Of a DNA stretch of 64,000 bases, positions 7,949 to 16,473 are shown one piece after another. The stretch is taken from positions 62,270 to 126,269 of the forward strand of contig NZ_NADJ01000035.1 of NCBI RefSeq assembly GCF_002196705.1, in the 5' to 3' direction. Position 1 is the stretch's first letter, and each line of letters starts with the position of its first letter. Position numbers and translations under genes: made by a program. Below the pieces are notes generated by a model that ran no database searches, had not been told where the DNA came from, and saw nothing but the letters and a program-made list of their open reading frames with translations. Origin of the DNA: Desulfosporosinus sp. FKB. GTDB lineage: Bacteria; Bacillota; Desulfitobacteriia; Desulfitobacteriales; Desulfitobacteriaceae.

Positions 7949-9538
7949 TACATCCATAGAGGAATTAAGTCGGCTTTCCAATTTCTTTCTAACGCTCGGA
8001 TAGCGGTCTAGCTCCGTATGGGGAAGAAATTTGCTGCTTACGAATTTTTCCATAAAGGACGAATTAGCATTTAGTTCAAAATAAGTCACCTTAGAGGCAA
8101 TAGCCTCAGCCTCATTACGCTTTGTGCGAGAGATCAGGACCTGCCGGGCAGCCTCACCTGAACTGTTGCCCAAACGGATAATGGAAGTTCGGGGGAGATC
8201 CGGATAAAGACCAATCGTAACAGCTGATTCTACCGGCAAGTATTGTCCGAAGGCTCCCGCGGCATAAAAATTGCCAATATCCTGCCAAGGACAGCCTACA
8301 TTTTCCAGCAAAAGATCTGTCGCCGCGTTGACAGCTCCTTTGGTTGCCACAAAGTTATTAATATCAATCTGATTAACAACAACGTCCTTACCCATAGCTG
8401 TCTCTCCGGCAGGAACAATGACAAACTCCTCTCTGCCCTCAGTAAAGCGAGCTGTCCGGTCAATTATCCCGTTTAAAAAAAGCTCTGCTAAAATATCCAC
8501 TAAACCTGAACCGCAAATTCCCCGCGCCGGTTTTCCACCAATGGTTGTATAGTGAACTCTTCCGCTCTCTCCATTGATTACCACATGATCGACTGCTCCA
8601 GGCTCGGCCCGCATACCAAACGTGGTCACCCCGCCCTCTAAGGCCGGTCCGGCTGCTCCTGCACAGGCCACAAGCCATTCCTCATTGCCCATAACTATTT
8701 CTCCATTAGTACCAATATCCACAAACAGGGAAACATCAGATTTCCTGTGCATGCCGCTGACTAAAACCCCGCCAATTACATCTCCGCCTAAGTAACTGCC
8801 AATACTAGGCAGACAATAAATCGGCGCTAAGGGATGGATCTCCAGGCCAAGCTCACCCGCAGGGATTAAACCTGGATTATTAACAATAGGCGTATAGGGA
8901 GCACGGCAAATCGAAGCGGGGTCGAGGCCAAGCAAAAGATGAATCATTGTAGTATTAGCTCCAATAGCTGCTGCAGTTATCTGACAGGGCTTTAGAGAGG
9001 AAGAACAGACAGATCTAATTAAGCGATTAAGAGTATCTAATACTAGGGCTTGCAAACGTTTTATACCACCAGGCTCAGCTGCCTGACGGATGCGGCTTAA
9101 AATATCCTCACCCAGGCTTATCTGACCGTTGTAATCTGCAGCATGCCCTAAAATATCTCCGTTACATAAGTTAATTAAGTAAACAACCACTGTCGTTGTT
9201 CCAATGTCTACGGCTAAACCAAATTGCTCCTGAGTCCTATTCCCTGGTTCTATATCGATAAGCTCCCAGCCTAAACCTTTTTCGGCCAAGGTAGCCGTTA
9301 TTTGCCATTCTGAACTACGGCAGAGATTTGGAATTTTACTCATTAAAGCCAAAGGGATACACACTGGGTTAAAATTGTTTTCTAATTGCTGACGTACTTG
9401 ATCCACATCAGCACGGTTATTCAAAGAACTTGGAGGAACAAGCGATAAAAATACCTTCCGGGAAAGTGGTTCAAGGTAAGTAAGAGTTGTCTGAACTTGA
9501 TCAGCCAGAATAACTGGGGTATCTTGTTGGTTTGACAT
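7943..9538 (-). CDS. DUF4445/ASKHA protein, corrinoid-activator type, without ferredoxin domain
   Basis: A 531-residue protein of the family that includes RACo/RamA-type ATP-dependent reductive activators of corrinoid proteins. The ASKHA actin-fold core is clear: [15 protein letters not shown] (phosphate 1), [26 protein letters not shown] (phosphate 2), GPALEGG and the C-terminal AAGAFGQYL. Only the linker typical of the family precedes it ([16 protein letters not shown]); the N-terminal plant-type [2Fe-2S] domain with its CxxxxCxxC motif is absent, as is any C-terminal ferredoxin. Electrons would have to come from a separate protein. The URO-D methyltransferase 3.8 kb upstream is a plausible partner pathway, though not in the same operon. 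Confidence 0.82.
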   Translation of the reverse strand: MSNQQDTPVILADQVQTTLTYLEPLSRKVFLSLVPPSSLNNRADVDQVRQQLENNFNPVCIPLALMSKIPNLCRSSEWQITATLAEKGLGWELIDIEPGNRTQEQFGLAVDIGTTTVVVYLINLCNGDILGHAADYNGQISLGEDILSRIRQAAEPGGIKRLQALVLDTLNRLIRSVCSSSLKPCQITAAAIGANTTMIHLLLGLDPASICRAPYTPIVNNPGLIPAGELGLEIHPLAPIYCLPSIGSYLGGDVIGGVLVSGMHRKSDVSLFVDIGTNGEIVMGNEEWLVACAGAAGPALEGGVTTFGMRAEPGAVDHVVINGESGRVHYTTIGGKPARGICGSGLVDILAELFLNGIIDRTARFTEGREEFVIVPAGETAMGKDVVVNQIDINNFVATKGAVNAATDLLLENVGCPWQDIGNFYAAGAFGQYLPVESAVTIGLYPDLPRTSIIRLGNSSGEAARQVLISRTKRNEAEAIASKVTYFELNANSSFMEKFVSSKFLPHTELDRYPSVRKKLESRLNSSMDVL

Positions 9539-9716
9539 TAGATCAAAACCTTTCTTACTAACAATTTTGAATTTTCTCCAAAATACTCTTGTTTCTCTCC
9601 TACCAGTATACCATTTTTAAATAAGGATATGGAAAATATTCCTATTATTTATCGATCTGAATACTATATTTGTGGACTTGATGACAATTACTTCAAACTA
9701 CAATAATTCATAGTTG

Positions 9717-10493
9717 TTATGTGTCTAATTTGAACTGATAAATGACTTCACTCCAAGACTTACTATTTCCGTAAAAGCTTCTTTCTTGAAAAAACATGTT
9801 TTGTTTTCGGTCAAGAAGGAGCACAGTAGAAGATCTGGTTCCATAATCCTTTCCTGCAATAAAAATTGGCGAAAGCATCTTTTCACGATCATGACTTATC
9901 CCTGTATCGGGCAACTCTTCGTCTTGAGCCGGGTTGGTGTCGGCAAGGATTTCAAAAAGACGCTCCGAAGCAATCACTCCTTCACGGTTTAATTCCAAAT
10001 AATTAACCAAGGCATCTTTACTTTTGCGAACTTTCGGCCAGGGTGTATCCAAAAAATGATTGCTGAGGCCATAATATCCAGGTTTTAGGTCTTGAACTAC
10101 AGGGCCTTGGTTACTGAAATACATTAAACATGAAAGATCCCCTACAAGAAGATTAAAGGGATTATATAAAGACTGGGTATGGTTAACGTTTTCCAGATAT
10201 CTCTGAGGCGGCTCCTCAGACCTCAGGAAATCCCTGACAAGAAATCCCCTGGATCTTGGATTCCTGATTTGTGAGGCAGGGTCGCGAAAATTTGTCAAAG
10301 CAGCAAAACGTCCTGCTCTGGTAATCCCCATCCAAGTCCCCATCATTTCCAGATCCTGCCCGGCCAAAATCTTGGATTCGGGTTCCCAAAAATTCGCAGC
10401 CGCTGTCGGACGATAATAGAATTCATCCCTATTGGCCGCAAGAACAAGATGATAGTCGGGAAGAATGTCATAGGCAAAAATTATAAGGCACAC
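9717..10493 (-). CDS. NRDE-family protein (TANGO2-like, DUF833)
   Basis: A 258-residue member of the NRDE/TANGO2 family, related to Ntn-type hydrolases. It starts with the conserved MCLIIFAYDI (Cys2 being the expected N-terminal nucleophile after Met removal) and shows the family tag LAANRDEFYYRPT. Later LTNFRDP and STVLLLDRK are also typical. Biochemical function is not settled; links to haem handling and acyl-chain metabolism have been proposed for relatives. It is downstream of the GNAT gene by 40 bases and probably co-transcribed with it. Confidence 0.85.
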   Translation of the reverse strand: MCLIIFAYDILPDYHLVLAANRDEFYYRPTAAANFWEPESKILAGQDLEMMGTWMGITRAGRFAALTNFRDPASQIRNPRSRGFLVRDFLRSEEPPQRYLENVNHTQSLYNPFNLLVGDLSCLMYFSNQGPVVQDLKPGYYGLSNHFLDTPWPKVRKSKDALVNYLELNREGVIASERLFEILADTNPAQDEELPDTGISHDREKMLSPIFIAGKDYGTRSSTVLLLDRKQNMFFQERSFYGNSKSWSEVIYQFKLDT

Positions 10494-10533
10494 TGTTAGT
10501 TTACCTCCGTTCTATTCTTCCTTAAAACTCTGG

Positions 10534-11406
10534 TCAGCAAAACTCGGCAACTTGCTTGCGATAAAAGTCATAGGCAAGCTCTATTCGAAAACCCATCCTT
10601 TGGTAAAGCCTAAAAGCACGATCATTTTTGCTGTCTACCTCAAGAGTTACTTGCTGCTTACCCTGGTTCCACAAGTTTTCCAGAATGAGCTCCAGGAGTT
10701 CTTCGCCATAACCATTACCCCTATATTCCTGCAGAATCCCCAAACCAAAAATCGAGGCTTCTTCAACAGTCAAATGATTCACTGAAGCTATTCCCATAGG
10801 TTTATCATCAACAGTGACTAGATATTGCTCTCGGGTTTTCGAATTAAGGCGATTCTGGATTAGACTCTTCGTATCATCATAATTGTCTTCAAATATCTCT
10901 CTGCTGAGCTGAACAAGTATTTCTAAGTCCTGAAGAGTAGCTTTAGCAAGAGACAATCGCTGCTTTCCCGGATTTAATTGTCCGCCTATGGCCAAACTCA
11001 TATAGTATTCTGTATGTTCATATCTAGCTTTCAAATGATTAAGAACATCGTTACCTGAGTCTGAAGGTCTTTCACAGACAAAAAGAACTCCCGGGATGTT
11101 GTGGCTGCGTAATTCTTCAACAGCCTGTTCCAACAAAGCAGTAAAATAGCCATTCTGCCGGTACTCCGGTCTCGTCATTGCTGAAATTTCGACTTCCAAA
11201 TGACTTGGCATGAACATCGATAACATGCTAATTAATGTTTGGCGCTCATAAAGAAGAAAAATGCCGGGGATTGCTTGGTTAAAATTTAGAGAAGTATCTA
11301 AAAAAACACTTCCCTTCAGCTGGTCATAATCGTTGCAAATAGTTTCAAGTTCTAAAACCCGGCTCATAACTGGCTCGTTTAAACTGTGATATTTTTTGAT
11401 AATCAT
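10534..11406 (-). CDS. Tandem-GNAT acetyltransferase
   Basis: A 290-residue protein with two GNAT folds. The N-terminal half has ISAMTRPEYRQNGYFTALLE and the C-terminal half has FGLGILQEYRGNGYGEELLE, followed by DRAFRLYQRMGFRIE. The C-terminal copy has the intact Q/RxxGxG/A acetyl-CoA loop (QEYRGNGYG); the N-terminal copy (RQNGYF) is weaker. The layout resembles mycothiol synthase-like double GNATs, but the substrate cannot be called. First gene of a two-gene unit with the NRDE protein. Confidence 0.82.
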   Translation of the reverse strand: MIIKKYHSLNEPVMSRVLELETICNDYDQLKGSVFLDTSLNFNQAIPGIFLLYERQTLISMLSMFMPSHLEVEISAMTRPEYRQNGYFTALLEQAVEELRSHNIPGVLFVCERPSDSGNDVLNHLKARYEHTEYYMSLAIGGQLNPGKQRLSLAKATLQDLEILVQLSREIFEDNYDDTKSLIQNRLNSKTREQYLVTVDDKPMGIASVNHLTVEEASIFGLGILQEYRGNGYGEELLELILENLWNQGKQQVTLEVDSKNDRAFRLYQRMGFRIELAYDFYRKQVAEFC

Positions 11407-11515
11407 ACATTCTCCTTATAATCATTCTCTAGGTAAAGAATACAATCTTTTTCTCTAATCATTATAAGGTTTTTATAGATATATGAGCAAGAATAGATCT
11501 AGCTGCTAAATGGGA

Positions 11516-11563
11516 TCAAAACAAAGAAGCATACCAATGTATAACGAATTGATATGCTTCTTT
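11516..11563 (-). terminator. Terminator of paaK
   Basis: An 11-bp stem AAAGAAGCATA/TATGCTTCTTT (11523-11533 with 11553-11563), extended by CAAT/ATTG pairing, is followed on the minus strand by TTTGTTTTG. It closes the paaK transcript. Confidence 0.8.
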
Positions 11564-11633
11564 AGTAAAGTTATTTTTCTACGTATCTAACGTAAACCGA
11601 AACAATATGATCTTTAATTAACCAATATGGATA

Positions 11634-12929
11634 CTAATTCCGATAATCGAAGACCCTTTTGGCCTTTCCGGCACTTCGTTCAAGAGTTCCCGGCTGAACA
11701 ACTTTTAAACGTACATTAATGGAAAGCACACCGTGCAATTTCTGCCGAATGTAAGCCGAAAAATCTTCAAGTTTTGAATAAGGTTCAAGCAAATCTTCCC
11801 GAGTCAACTCAACAACGACTTCAAGTTCATCCAAAAAATTATGTTTATAAATATTAATGATATAGTGAGGACTGATGCCCTCTATAGTCATCAAGACACT
11901 TTCTATCTGAGACGGAAAAACGTTAACCCCGCGAATAATCAACATATCATCCGTTCGGCCCACAACTTTGCGCATCCGGGCAGTACTTCGGCCGCACTGA
12001 CAAGGCTCTTGGATGACACGCGAAATGTCTTTTGTTCGAAAACGTATTACAGGAAAGGCTTCCTTAGTTAAAGAGGTAAAAACCAATTCCCCTTCTTGAC
12101 CCGGCTCGAGAACTTCACCGGTTTTAGGGTTTATTGTCTCAACAATGAAGTGATCTTCTGCAATATGATGCCCGCATTTGAACTCACATTCTCCGGCTAC
12201 TCCCGGCCCCATGACCTCACTAAGTCCATAATTGTCAGAAGCCGATATGTGAAGTCTGGTTTCAATCTCCCTGCGCATTTCCTCTGTCCATGGTTCGCCT
12301 CCGAATAGGCCTATCCTCAGCTTTAAAGCAGAGATATCAATGCCCATCTTTTCTGCCACCTCGGCAATATACAGAGAGTAACTTGGCGTGGAAATTAGAA
12401 CAGTCGTGCCAAAATCCTGCATGAGCATAAGTTGACGTTCCGTATTCCCGCCCGAAACTGGAACTACAAGAGCGCCCGCCCTTTCCAAACCATAATGCAG
12501 CCCAAATCCGCCGGTGAATAGACCATAGTTAAAGGCGATCTGAGCTACATCGTCGGAGGTAACTCCCGCCATAGTGACCATTCGTGCGGTAAGGTCGGTC
12601 CAGGTCTTCAGATCATTGGCTGTATATCCTACAACAACAGGCCGTCCCGTGGTACCGGAAGAAGCATGCACACGAATGATATCCTTACGAGGAACAGCAA
12701 AAAGTCCAAAGGGATAGTTATCTCTTAAATCAACCTTAGTGGTAAAAGGTAAGTGCTTTAGGTCATCTAAGGCTTTAATAGCCTCAGGCTTAATTCCCAA
12801 TTCATCAAATTTCGCCCGATAATGCGGAACATTATTGTAAACCCTATTCACTGTCCACTTCAGACGTTCCAATTGCAGTTCTTTAAGCTGACGTCGGTTC
12901 ATGCATTCTTGCTCTTTGTTCCAGATCAC
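11634..12929 (-). CDS. paaK: Phenylacetate-CoA ligase
   Basis: A 431-residue ANL-family AMP-forming ligase (phenylacetate or another aryl acid plus CoA plus ATP). The AMP-binding P-loop VHASSGTTGRPVVVGYT is intact, as are DNYGLSEVMGPGVAGEC, FRTKDISRV and the C-terminal-domain segment GRTDDMLIIRGVNVFPSQIE typical of PaaK. Length is normal for this short subfamily. In anaerobes these enzymes often activate aryl-acetates made from aromatic amino acids by ketoacid ferredoxin oxidoreductases. The longest frame starts with GTG (12929); an ATG at 12902 is possible. A terminator in the leader (12971-13004) suggests attenuation. Confidence 0.9.
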   Translation of the reverse strand: MIWNKEQECMNRRQLKELQLERLKWTVNRVYNNVPHYRAKFDELGIKPEAIKALDDLKHLPFTTKVDLRDNYPFGLFAVPRKDIIRVHASSGTTGRPVVVGYTANDLKTWTDLTARMVTMAGVTSDDVAQIAFNYGLFTGGFGLHYGLERAGALVVPVSGGNTERQLMLMQDFGTTVLISTPSYSLYIAEVAEKMGIDISALKLRIGLFGGEPWTEEMRREIETRLHISASDNYGLSEVMGPGVAGECEFKCGHHIAEDHFIVETINPKTGEVLEPGQEGELVFTSLTKEAFPVIRFRTKDISRVIQEPCQCGRSTARMRKVVGRTDDMLIIRGVNVFPSQIESVLMTIEGISPHYIINIYKHNFLDELEVVVELTREDLLEPYSKLEDFSAYIRQKLHGVLSINVRLKVVQPGTLERSAGKAKRVFDYRN

Positions 12930-12949
12930 AAAATAACCAACCTTTCTGC

Positions 12950-13027
12950 TTATCTTAGAGAATTCCTGTTAAAAACAAAAAAAGCTACCTCAGAAGGATA
13001 GCTTACTAACAGCGCTGAATACCCCAT
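12950..13027 (-). CDS. Possible 25-residue leader ORF upstream of paaK
   Basis: An ATG at 13027, ten bases after GGAGG (13042-13038), opens a 25-codon frame that runs through the leader terminator and ends just before paaK. The part covering the U-tract reads AFFVF, so its phenylalanine codons are also the U-run. It could be a leader peptide whose translation affects termination, or chance. No homologue is recognised. Confidence 0.3.
   Translation of the reverse strand: MGYSALLVSYPSEVAFFVFNRNSLR
12971..13004 (-). terminator. Attenuator-like terminator in the paaK leader
   Basis: On the minus strand AAGCTA/TAGCTT plus CCT/AGG forms a hairpin (13004-12982) followed by a run of U residues (TTTTTTTGTTTTT). 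It is about 45 bases upstream of the paaK start. Confidence 0.7.
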
Positions 13028-13157
13028 GTTCAACCATCCTCCAATACTAATTATCCAACATTCTCCCCTGGTTCTCTTCATGACATTCTACCTTACTACA
13101 CCTGTGAAAGGATCACAGAACTTCTACATCACTATTCTACCCAACTTTGTACCTATT

Positions 13158-13273
13158 GTCCATCCTTCAGCGCGATAGCATTTGTTATGGGCTAGGCGCT
13201 TTCGGGGAAAGTGTCCACAAGACACTTTCGTCACCGAAATCCCGATGTTCAGCTTTAGCGTAAGCGAGTTCAC
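13158..13273 (-). repeat. Dispersed IS200/IS605-like mini-element, copy A (right end missing)
   Basis: In element orientation (minus strand) this reads GTGAACTCGC, a degenerate left-end palindrome, a central hairpin GAAAGTGTC-ttgtg-GACACTTTC, then the shared core CGCCTAGCCCATAACAAATG and GCGCTGAAGGATGGAC. It stops before the right-end hairpin found in copies B, F and G. Its left end lies 36 bases beyond the stop of the URO-D gene. Confidence 0.8.
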
Positions 13274-13308
13274 TTCTATCCTTTCGCCAGCATCGACACC
13301 AAGGGTAT

Positions 13309-14220
13309 CTAAGAGTTATGTAAGTTCATCACTCGAGTGCTTTGATAGGTATTTACAAATTGATAAACTTCAAGAACATTTTGGGGAGTTTGAGCGCTTC
13401 CAAGGATACCGGCACTGCTGCCGAAGATGTATCCCCCTCCTTTGGATGTCACCTCTAACAAATTATAGGCTCTCTCTATTCTCTTCTCCTCTTCAAACCA
13501 TCCTAGATCATAACCACCCATGAGGCAGACCCGATTTTCCGTTGCCTTTCTGACCTCAGATATCTCCTCTAATGATTGAAAGTCAAGAGAATGCAGCCCA
13601 TTTATTCCTAAATCTATAATATCGTGTAATACCTTTCTTAAGTCTCCATCCGCATGGAAGAAAACCGGAGCTTTTTCACGTTGTATCATTTTAACCTGTT
13701 CTCTGAGACCAGGAAAAAAATTCAGGCGCAGAGCAGCCGGTGACACAAATGTCCCTCCATTATAGGCAATATCATCCGCTATGATAATTCCATGAGCGCC
13801 GAGTGCTAAGGCATCTAATCCCAATTCGAGGTTTGTCGCTGTCACCTGTTGGACGAGTTCCGGAATTATCGGATCCCCTTGAGCAATGGCTAACAGATAA
13901 TTGGTAAAGGATGAAAAAAGTTTAGCCGTTCCCTGGAACGGGCCATCAATAAGGGCAAAAATAAAAAAATCCGTTTCGTCTCTCCAACGTTTTAATTCTG
14001 CCCAAACTCGGGCTTGGTTTCCTGATTCATTTTCCAAGCCAAAAGCCACAGCATCGAGTCCACAGCGTTCACAAGCCTCCACCCTGTCTTCAAAACTCAC
14101 ATCATTCCTAAGGCCCAGTAACTTAGCCACAAAATTGTCATCGAGATTAAACTCTCCATTGGGAACACGATCCACGTCTGCAAAGTTTATTGCCGCCAAA
14201 ATTCGTTCAACTTTTGTCAC
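13309..14220 (-). CDS. URO-D-domain corrinoid/cobalamin methyltransferase-like protein
   Basis: About 304 residues of the uroporphyrinogen decarboxylase superfamily, resembling the MtaA/CmuA-type methyltransferases and not HemE. Visible are VERILAAINFADVDRVPNG at the start, PVFFHADGDLRKVLHDII (HxDG, the zinc-binding type histidine), and GINGLHSLDFQSLEEISEV with VCLMGGYDLGW. HemE hallmarks such as the FSDIL/RxPVWMMRQAGR segment are absent. The GTG at 14220 with upstream GAGAGG is preferred; the frame is open to 14328. In anaerobes such proteins move methyl groups between a corrinoid protein and a second acceptor, which would fit the nearby DUF4445 activator. Confidence 0.75.
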   Translation of the reverse strand: MTKVERILAAINFADVDRVPNGEFNLDDNFVAKLLGLRNDVSFEDRVEACERCGLDAVAFGLENESGNQARVWAELKRWRDETDFFIFALIDGPFQGTAKLFSSFTNYLLAIAQGDPIIPELVQQVTATNLELGLDALALGAHGIIIADDIAYNGGTFVSPAALRLNFFPGLREQVKMIQREKAPVFFHADGDLRKVLHDIIDLGINGLHSLDFQSLEEISEVRKATENRVCLMGGYDLGWFEEEKRIERAYNLLEVTSKGGGYIFGSSAGILGSAQTPQNVLEVYQFVNTYQSTRVMNLHNS

Positions 14221-14346
14221 ATGGTTACATCCTCTCAAGCTAAACTTCAAGGCTGCAAAAAATTCTCTTGCAGCCTCGTTTTTTCGTTGCAGCCTTTTTT
14301 GATTGTCGCTCACATCTGAACATGACAATAGGCAAATTTATAGTAT

Positions 14347-14967
14347 TTATTCTTTGAGTTTCAAATCCAGGGAAAGCCCATCAGAGGTTAATTTTGTGCC
14401 AAAAACAAGTTTCTCCAAATCCTCGTAACTTTGAACCCCAAAAGCAGTCCCGCCTTCAGCAACAAAATACGGAACCCCAGGGATTCTCAAGTCTTGAGCT
14501 TCCTCTAAATCTTGCAAAACCGCCGGTTCATAATCCTTCGAGAGCAATGCTTTCCGAAATTGTTCCGGATCAAGTCCGGCTTCTCCGGCCAAATCTGCTA
14601 ATACCTCGAGATCATTAATGTCTTTCTGTTGTTGAAATTGGGCCGCAAACACAATGTTATGATACTGATCTCCCTTCCCATGCTCTTCCGCATACTTTGC
14701 ACCTTGCAAAGCCAACCGGGAATGCTTGCTTTTATCATTAAATACCATCTTTATGCCATATTTGCGTCCCATAGCTTCAATGCCCGCCTTCGCCCGTTCC
14801 AGATACTCAGGCGGTTTAGGCGGAATTTCCACTCCCTCCGGCCTTAATTCGAAGGACTTCCATTCTACTTCCAAATTTTTATCCTTGGCCAACTGGTCAA
14901 GGGGGACTTTCCCAATCATACAAAAGGGTCACAAGAAATCCGAAAAAACAGTAATTTTGTTGGCCAT
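14347..14967 (-). CDS. DsbA/FrnE-family oxidoreductase, selenoprotein (UxxC active site)
   Basis: The true gene starts at ATG 14967 (GGAGAT nine bases upstream) and reads MANKITVFSDFL, then an in-frame TGA at codon 13 (14931-14929), then PFCMIGKVPLDQ. In ordinary FrnE-like proteins the aligned motif is SDFxCPxC, so the TGA replaces the nucleophilic first cysteine and gives U-P-F-C. The remaining 190 residues are full-length and intact (HSRLALQGAKYAEEHG, then the cis-Pro loop PGVPYFVAEGG), arguing against decay. A SECIS-like hairpin follows at 14902-14883. A plain translation starts after the TGA at 14919 and loses the active site. Predicted role: cytosolic thiol-disulfide exchange; substrate unknown. 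Confidence 0.85.
14883..14902 (-). promoter_or_regulatory. Candidate bacterial SECIS hairpin of the FrnE-like gene
   Basis: On the mRNA, CCUUGACC-AGUU-GGCCAAGG forms eight stacked positions with one A-C mismatch. The four-base loop has G in second position followed by U, and begins 34 bases after the UGA, inside the spacing generally accepted for bacterial SECIS elements. A weaker GGG-AAAGU-CCC hairpin at 14913-14903 is an alternative. Confidence 0.6.
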
Positions 14968-15029
14968 TATTTAATCTCCTTTTAGTTCAAGAATATTGGC
15001 AAACCATATTATCCTTTATTACTGACACT

Positions 15030-15659
15030 TTATAGTTCAGTATAAAAAGGCATCTGCTCTCCGGTCAATGCCGCAATTTTCCAGAGATAATCATTGCCCA
15101 TATTCTCCCGCTTATCTTCTTGAAATCCTTTGCCTTTGAAGAGGGCTAAAGTACTGCGATTAGCGGCATAACCAGATAAATACCTGGCGCCTTGTTCTTT
15201 GGCAAAAACTCTTAAATTATTAAGTACTTGATCAATCAATTCATCGCTGAGAATATCAAAATCTTCATTTTTGACGAGAACAATATCATTGATAAAGACT
15301 TCTTGCTTATTGAGTTTGGAAATATGCAGAGTGATCAACTTATCTTCATAACCTAAACTATCTTCCCAAAGAATTTGTGGTAATTCTACGCCAATTAAAT
15401 CACCAAGTTCAGGCTTCCCTTTATTAGACTCATAATATTCATGCAGCAGTTCAACTAATCCCAAGCTATAAGCCCTTGCTTGCACAGAGATATTATATTG
15501 AGCAGGATACTTCGTCTTGATCTCCTCATCACGAAACACCTTAAGCCCAGGATTCCTGCCAATTTCTAAGGTTATCTTATCCAGCGGAAAGATACTGTTA
15601 ATCTGCTCCTGCGAAGGACTCCACTCTTCAGAATAAATATGCCTTGGTTTTAGTGACAT
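15030..15659 (-). CDS. Hypothetical protein with GNAT-like C-terminal half
   Basis: A 209-residue soluble protein. The C-terminal region FAKEQGARYLSGYAANRSTLALF followed by KGKGFQED resembles the last beta-alpha unit of a GNAT acetyltransferase (residues moving with the ligand and the GF turn), but no clear Q/RxxGxG/A acetyl-CoA loop is seen. The N-terminal half (ITLEIGRNPGLKVFRDEE) is not recognised. It follows GAAAGGCG and is probably monocistronic, upstream of the selenoprotein gene by about 60 bases, so read-through between them is possible. Function unknown. Confidence 0.65.
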   Translation of the reverse strand: MSLKPRHIYSEEWSPSQEQINSIFPLDKITLEIGRNPGLKVFRDEEIKTKYPAQYNISVQARAYSLGLVELLHEYYESNKGKPELGDLIGVELPQILWEDSLGYEDKLITLHISKLNKQEVFINDIVLVKNEDFDILSDELIDQVLNNLRVFAKEQGARYLSGYAANRSTLALFKGKGFQEDKRENMGNDYLWKIAALTGEQMPFYTEL

Positions 15660-15815
15660 TTAAATTTCACGCCTTTCAATTATGATAACTTACGGGATAG
15701 TTAAAACGGAGTTAGTTAAGGTCCTTAAAATTTGGCTTATTCTCAACTATTTTTGCTAAAGTAATTCGGTATTGCCCTAATAATTCCTTCCTTTTTTGCA
15801 AAAGAAGTTTAATCG

Positions 15816-15860
15816 CAGAAACAAACGAACTGGAGGTAGTATGTCCAGTTCGTTATCGTT
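15816..15860 (-). terminator. Terminator of the membrane protein gene at 15862
   Basis: An 11-bp stem AACGAACTGGA/TCCAGTTCGTT (15824-15834 with 15844-15854), extended by GTTTC/GAAAC pairing, lies directly after the stop and is followed by TTTGTTTCTG on the minus strand. Confidence 0.7.
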
Positions 15861-15861
15861 T

Positions 15862-16392
15862 CTAAATATGCGCTAAAATTAGCAGACCAAAGATACAAGA
15901 GATTACTCTATGGCTCATTCTACAAGTTTTCATACTAATGATCTTATGCCTGTACATTATGCCCGTGAGCAATACGAGAATCATCCCTGCCAGAGCAACA
16001 ATACCGCTGAAAACATTATTCATTCTTGACGGCAGATTAACCAGATAAAAAGCACTGTGCCCAAGGCCAAAGGTAAAAGCTAACCATCCCAGAGTGACAT
16101 GTGCTTCTCTCAAGCCCTTTATTGTTGAGCCGTTCACCCAAACTAAACTTCCAGGTTCTCTTTGTTTCCCACGAATTATCCTCTTTTTCAAGAACCAGAG
16201 CAAAACAGAACCCATCGTGAAAAACAAGGAGAAAAATCCCATGAGATTCCAAAACCCTCTTTGCGTCCTAAATGACCAATCGGCTATCCCATGATAGGAA
16301 ACCCAAAATGATATCGCCGTTAGAAATCCACATATTAATACGTAAATGATCGTAGGCGGGAATTTTGTTCGGCCATATGTAAATCCGTCCAT
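15862..16392 (-). CDS. Four-to-five-helix membrane protein, possible b-type cytochrome
   Basis: A 176-residue integral membrane protein with hydrophobic segments at about 14-34, 48-67, 98-116, 124-144 and 160-175. Histidines occur in or beside the later helices (REAHVTLGW, GLGHSAFY, MYRHKI, MSHRVI, LAHI), a spacing seen in small cytochrome b561/ferric-reductase-like proteins, so haem binding is possible but unproven. ATG at 16392 has GGAGGTG six bases upstream. Monocistronic with its own terminator. Confidence 0.7.
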   Translation of the reverse strand: MDGFTYGRTKFPPTIIYVLICGFLTAISFWVSYHGIADWSFRTQRGFWNLMGFFSLFFTMGSVLLWFLKKRIIRGKQREPGSLVWVNGSTIKGLREAHVTLGWLAFTFGLGHSAFYLVNLPSRMNNVFSGIVALAGMILVLLTGIMYRHKIISMKTCRMSHRVISCIFGLLILAHI

Positions 16393-16473
16393 TTTTTTGC
16401 ACCTCCGGAAACCATTATACTCATGGTTTCTTAAAAGAAGTTTAAGAAGATAAGACTAACTTGTTAAGATTTT

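Noticed and set aside
10534-11406. Calling the double-GNAT protein mycothiol synthase
   Set aside because: Two-domain layout is similar, but mycothiol is actinobacterial and no other pathway gene is near.
13182-13523. A 113-codon plus-strand frame
   Set aside because: It runs through mini-element A and antisense to the end of the URO-D gene, without a ribosome binding site.
13309-14220. Calling the URO-D protein HemE
   Set aside because: The HemE-specific N-terminal arginine motif is missing and the sequence matches the methyltransferase branch of the superfamily better.
14347-14967. Reading the FrnE-like gene as a pseudogene with a nonsense mutation
   Set aside because: The only stop is at the redox-active cysteine column, the rest is intact, the upstream start has a good ribosome binding site, and a second gene shows the same pattern with a SECIS-like hairpin.
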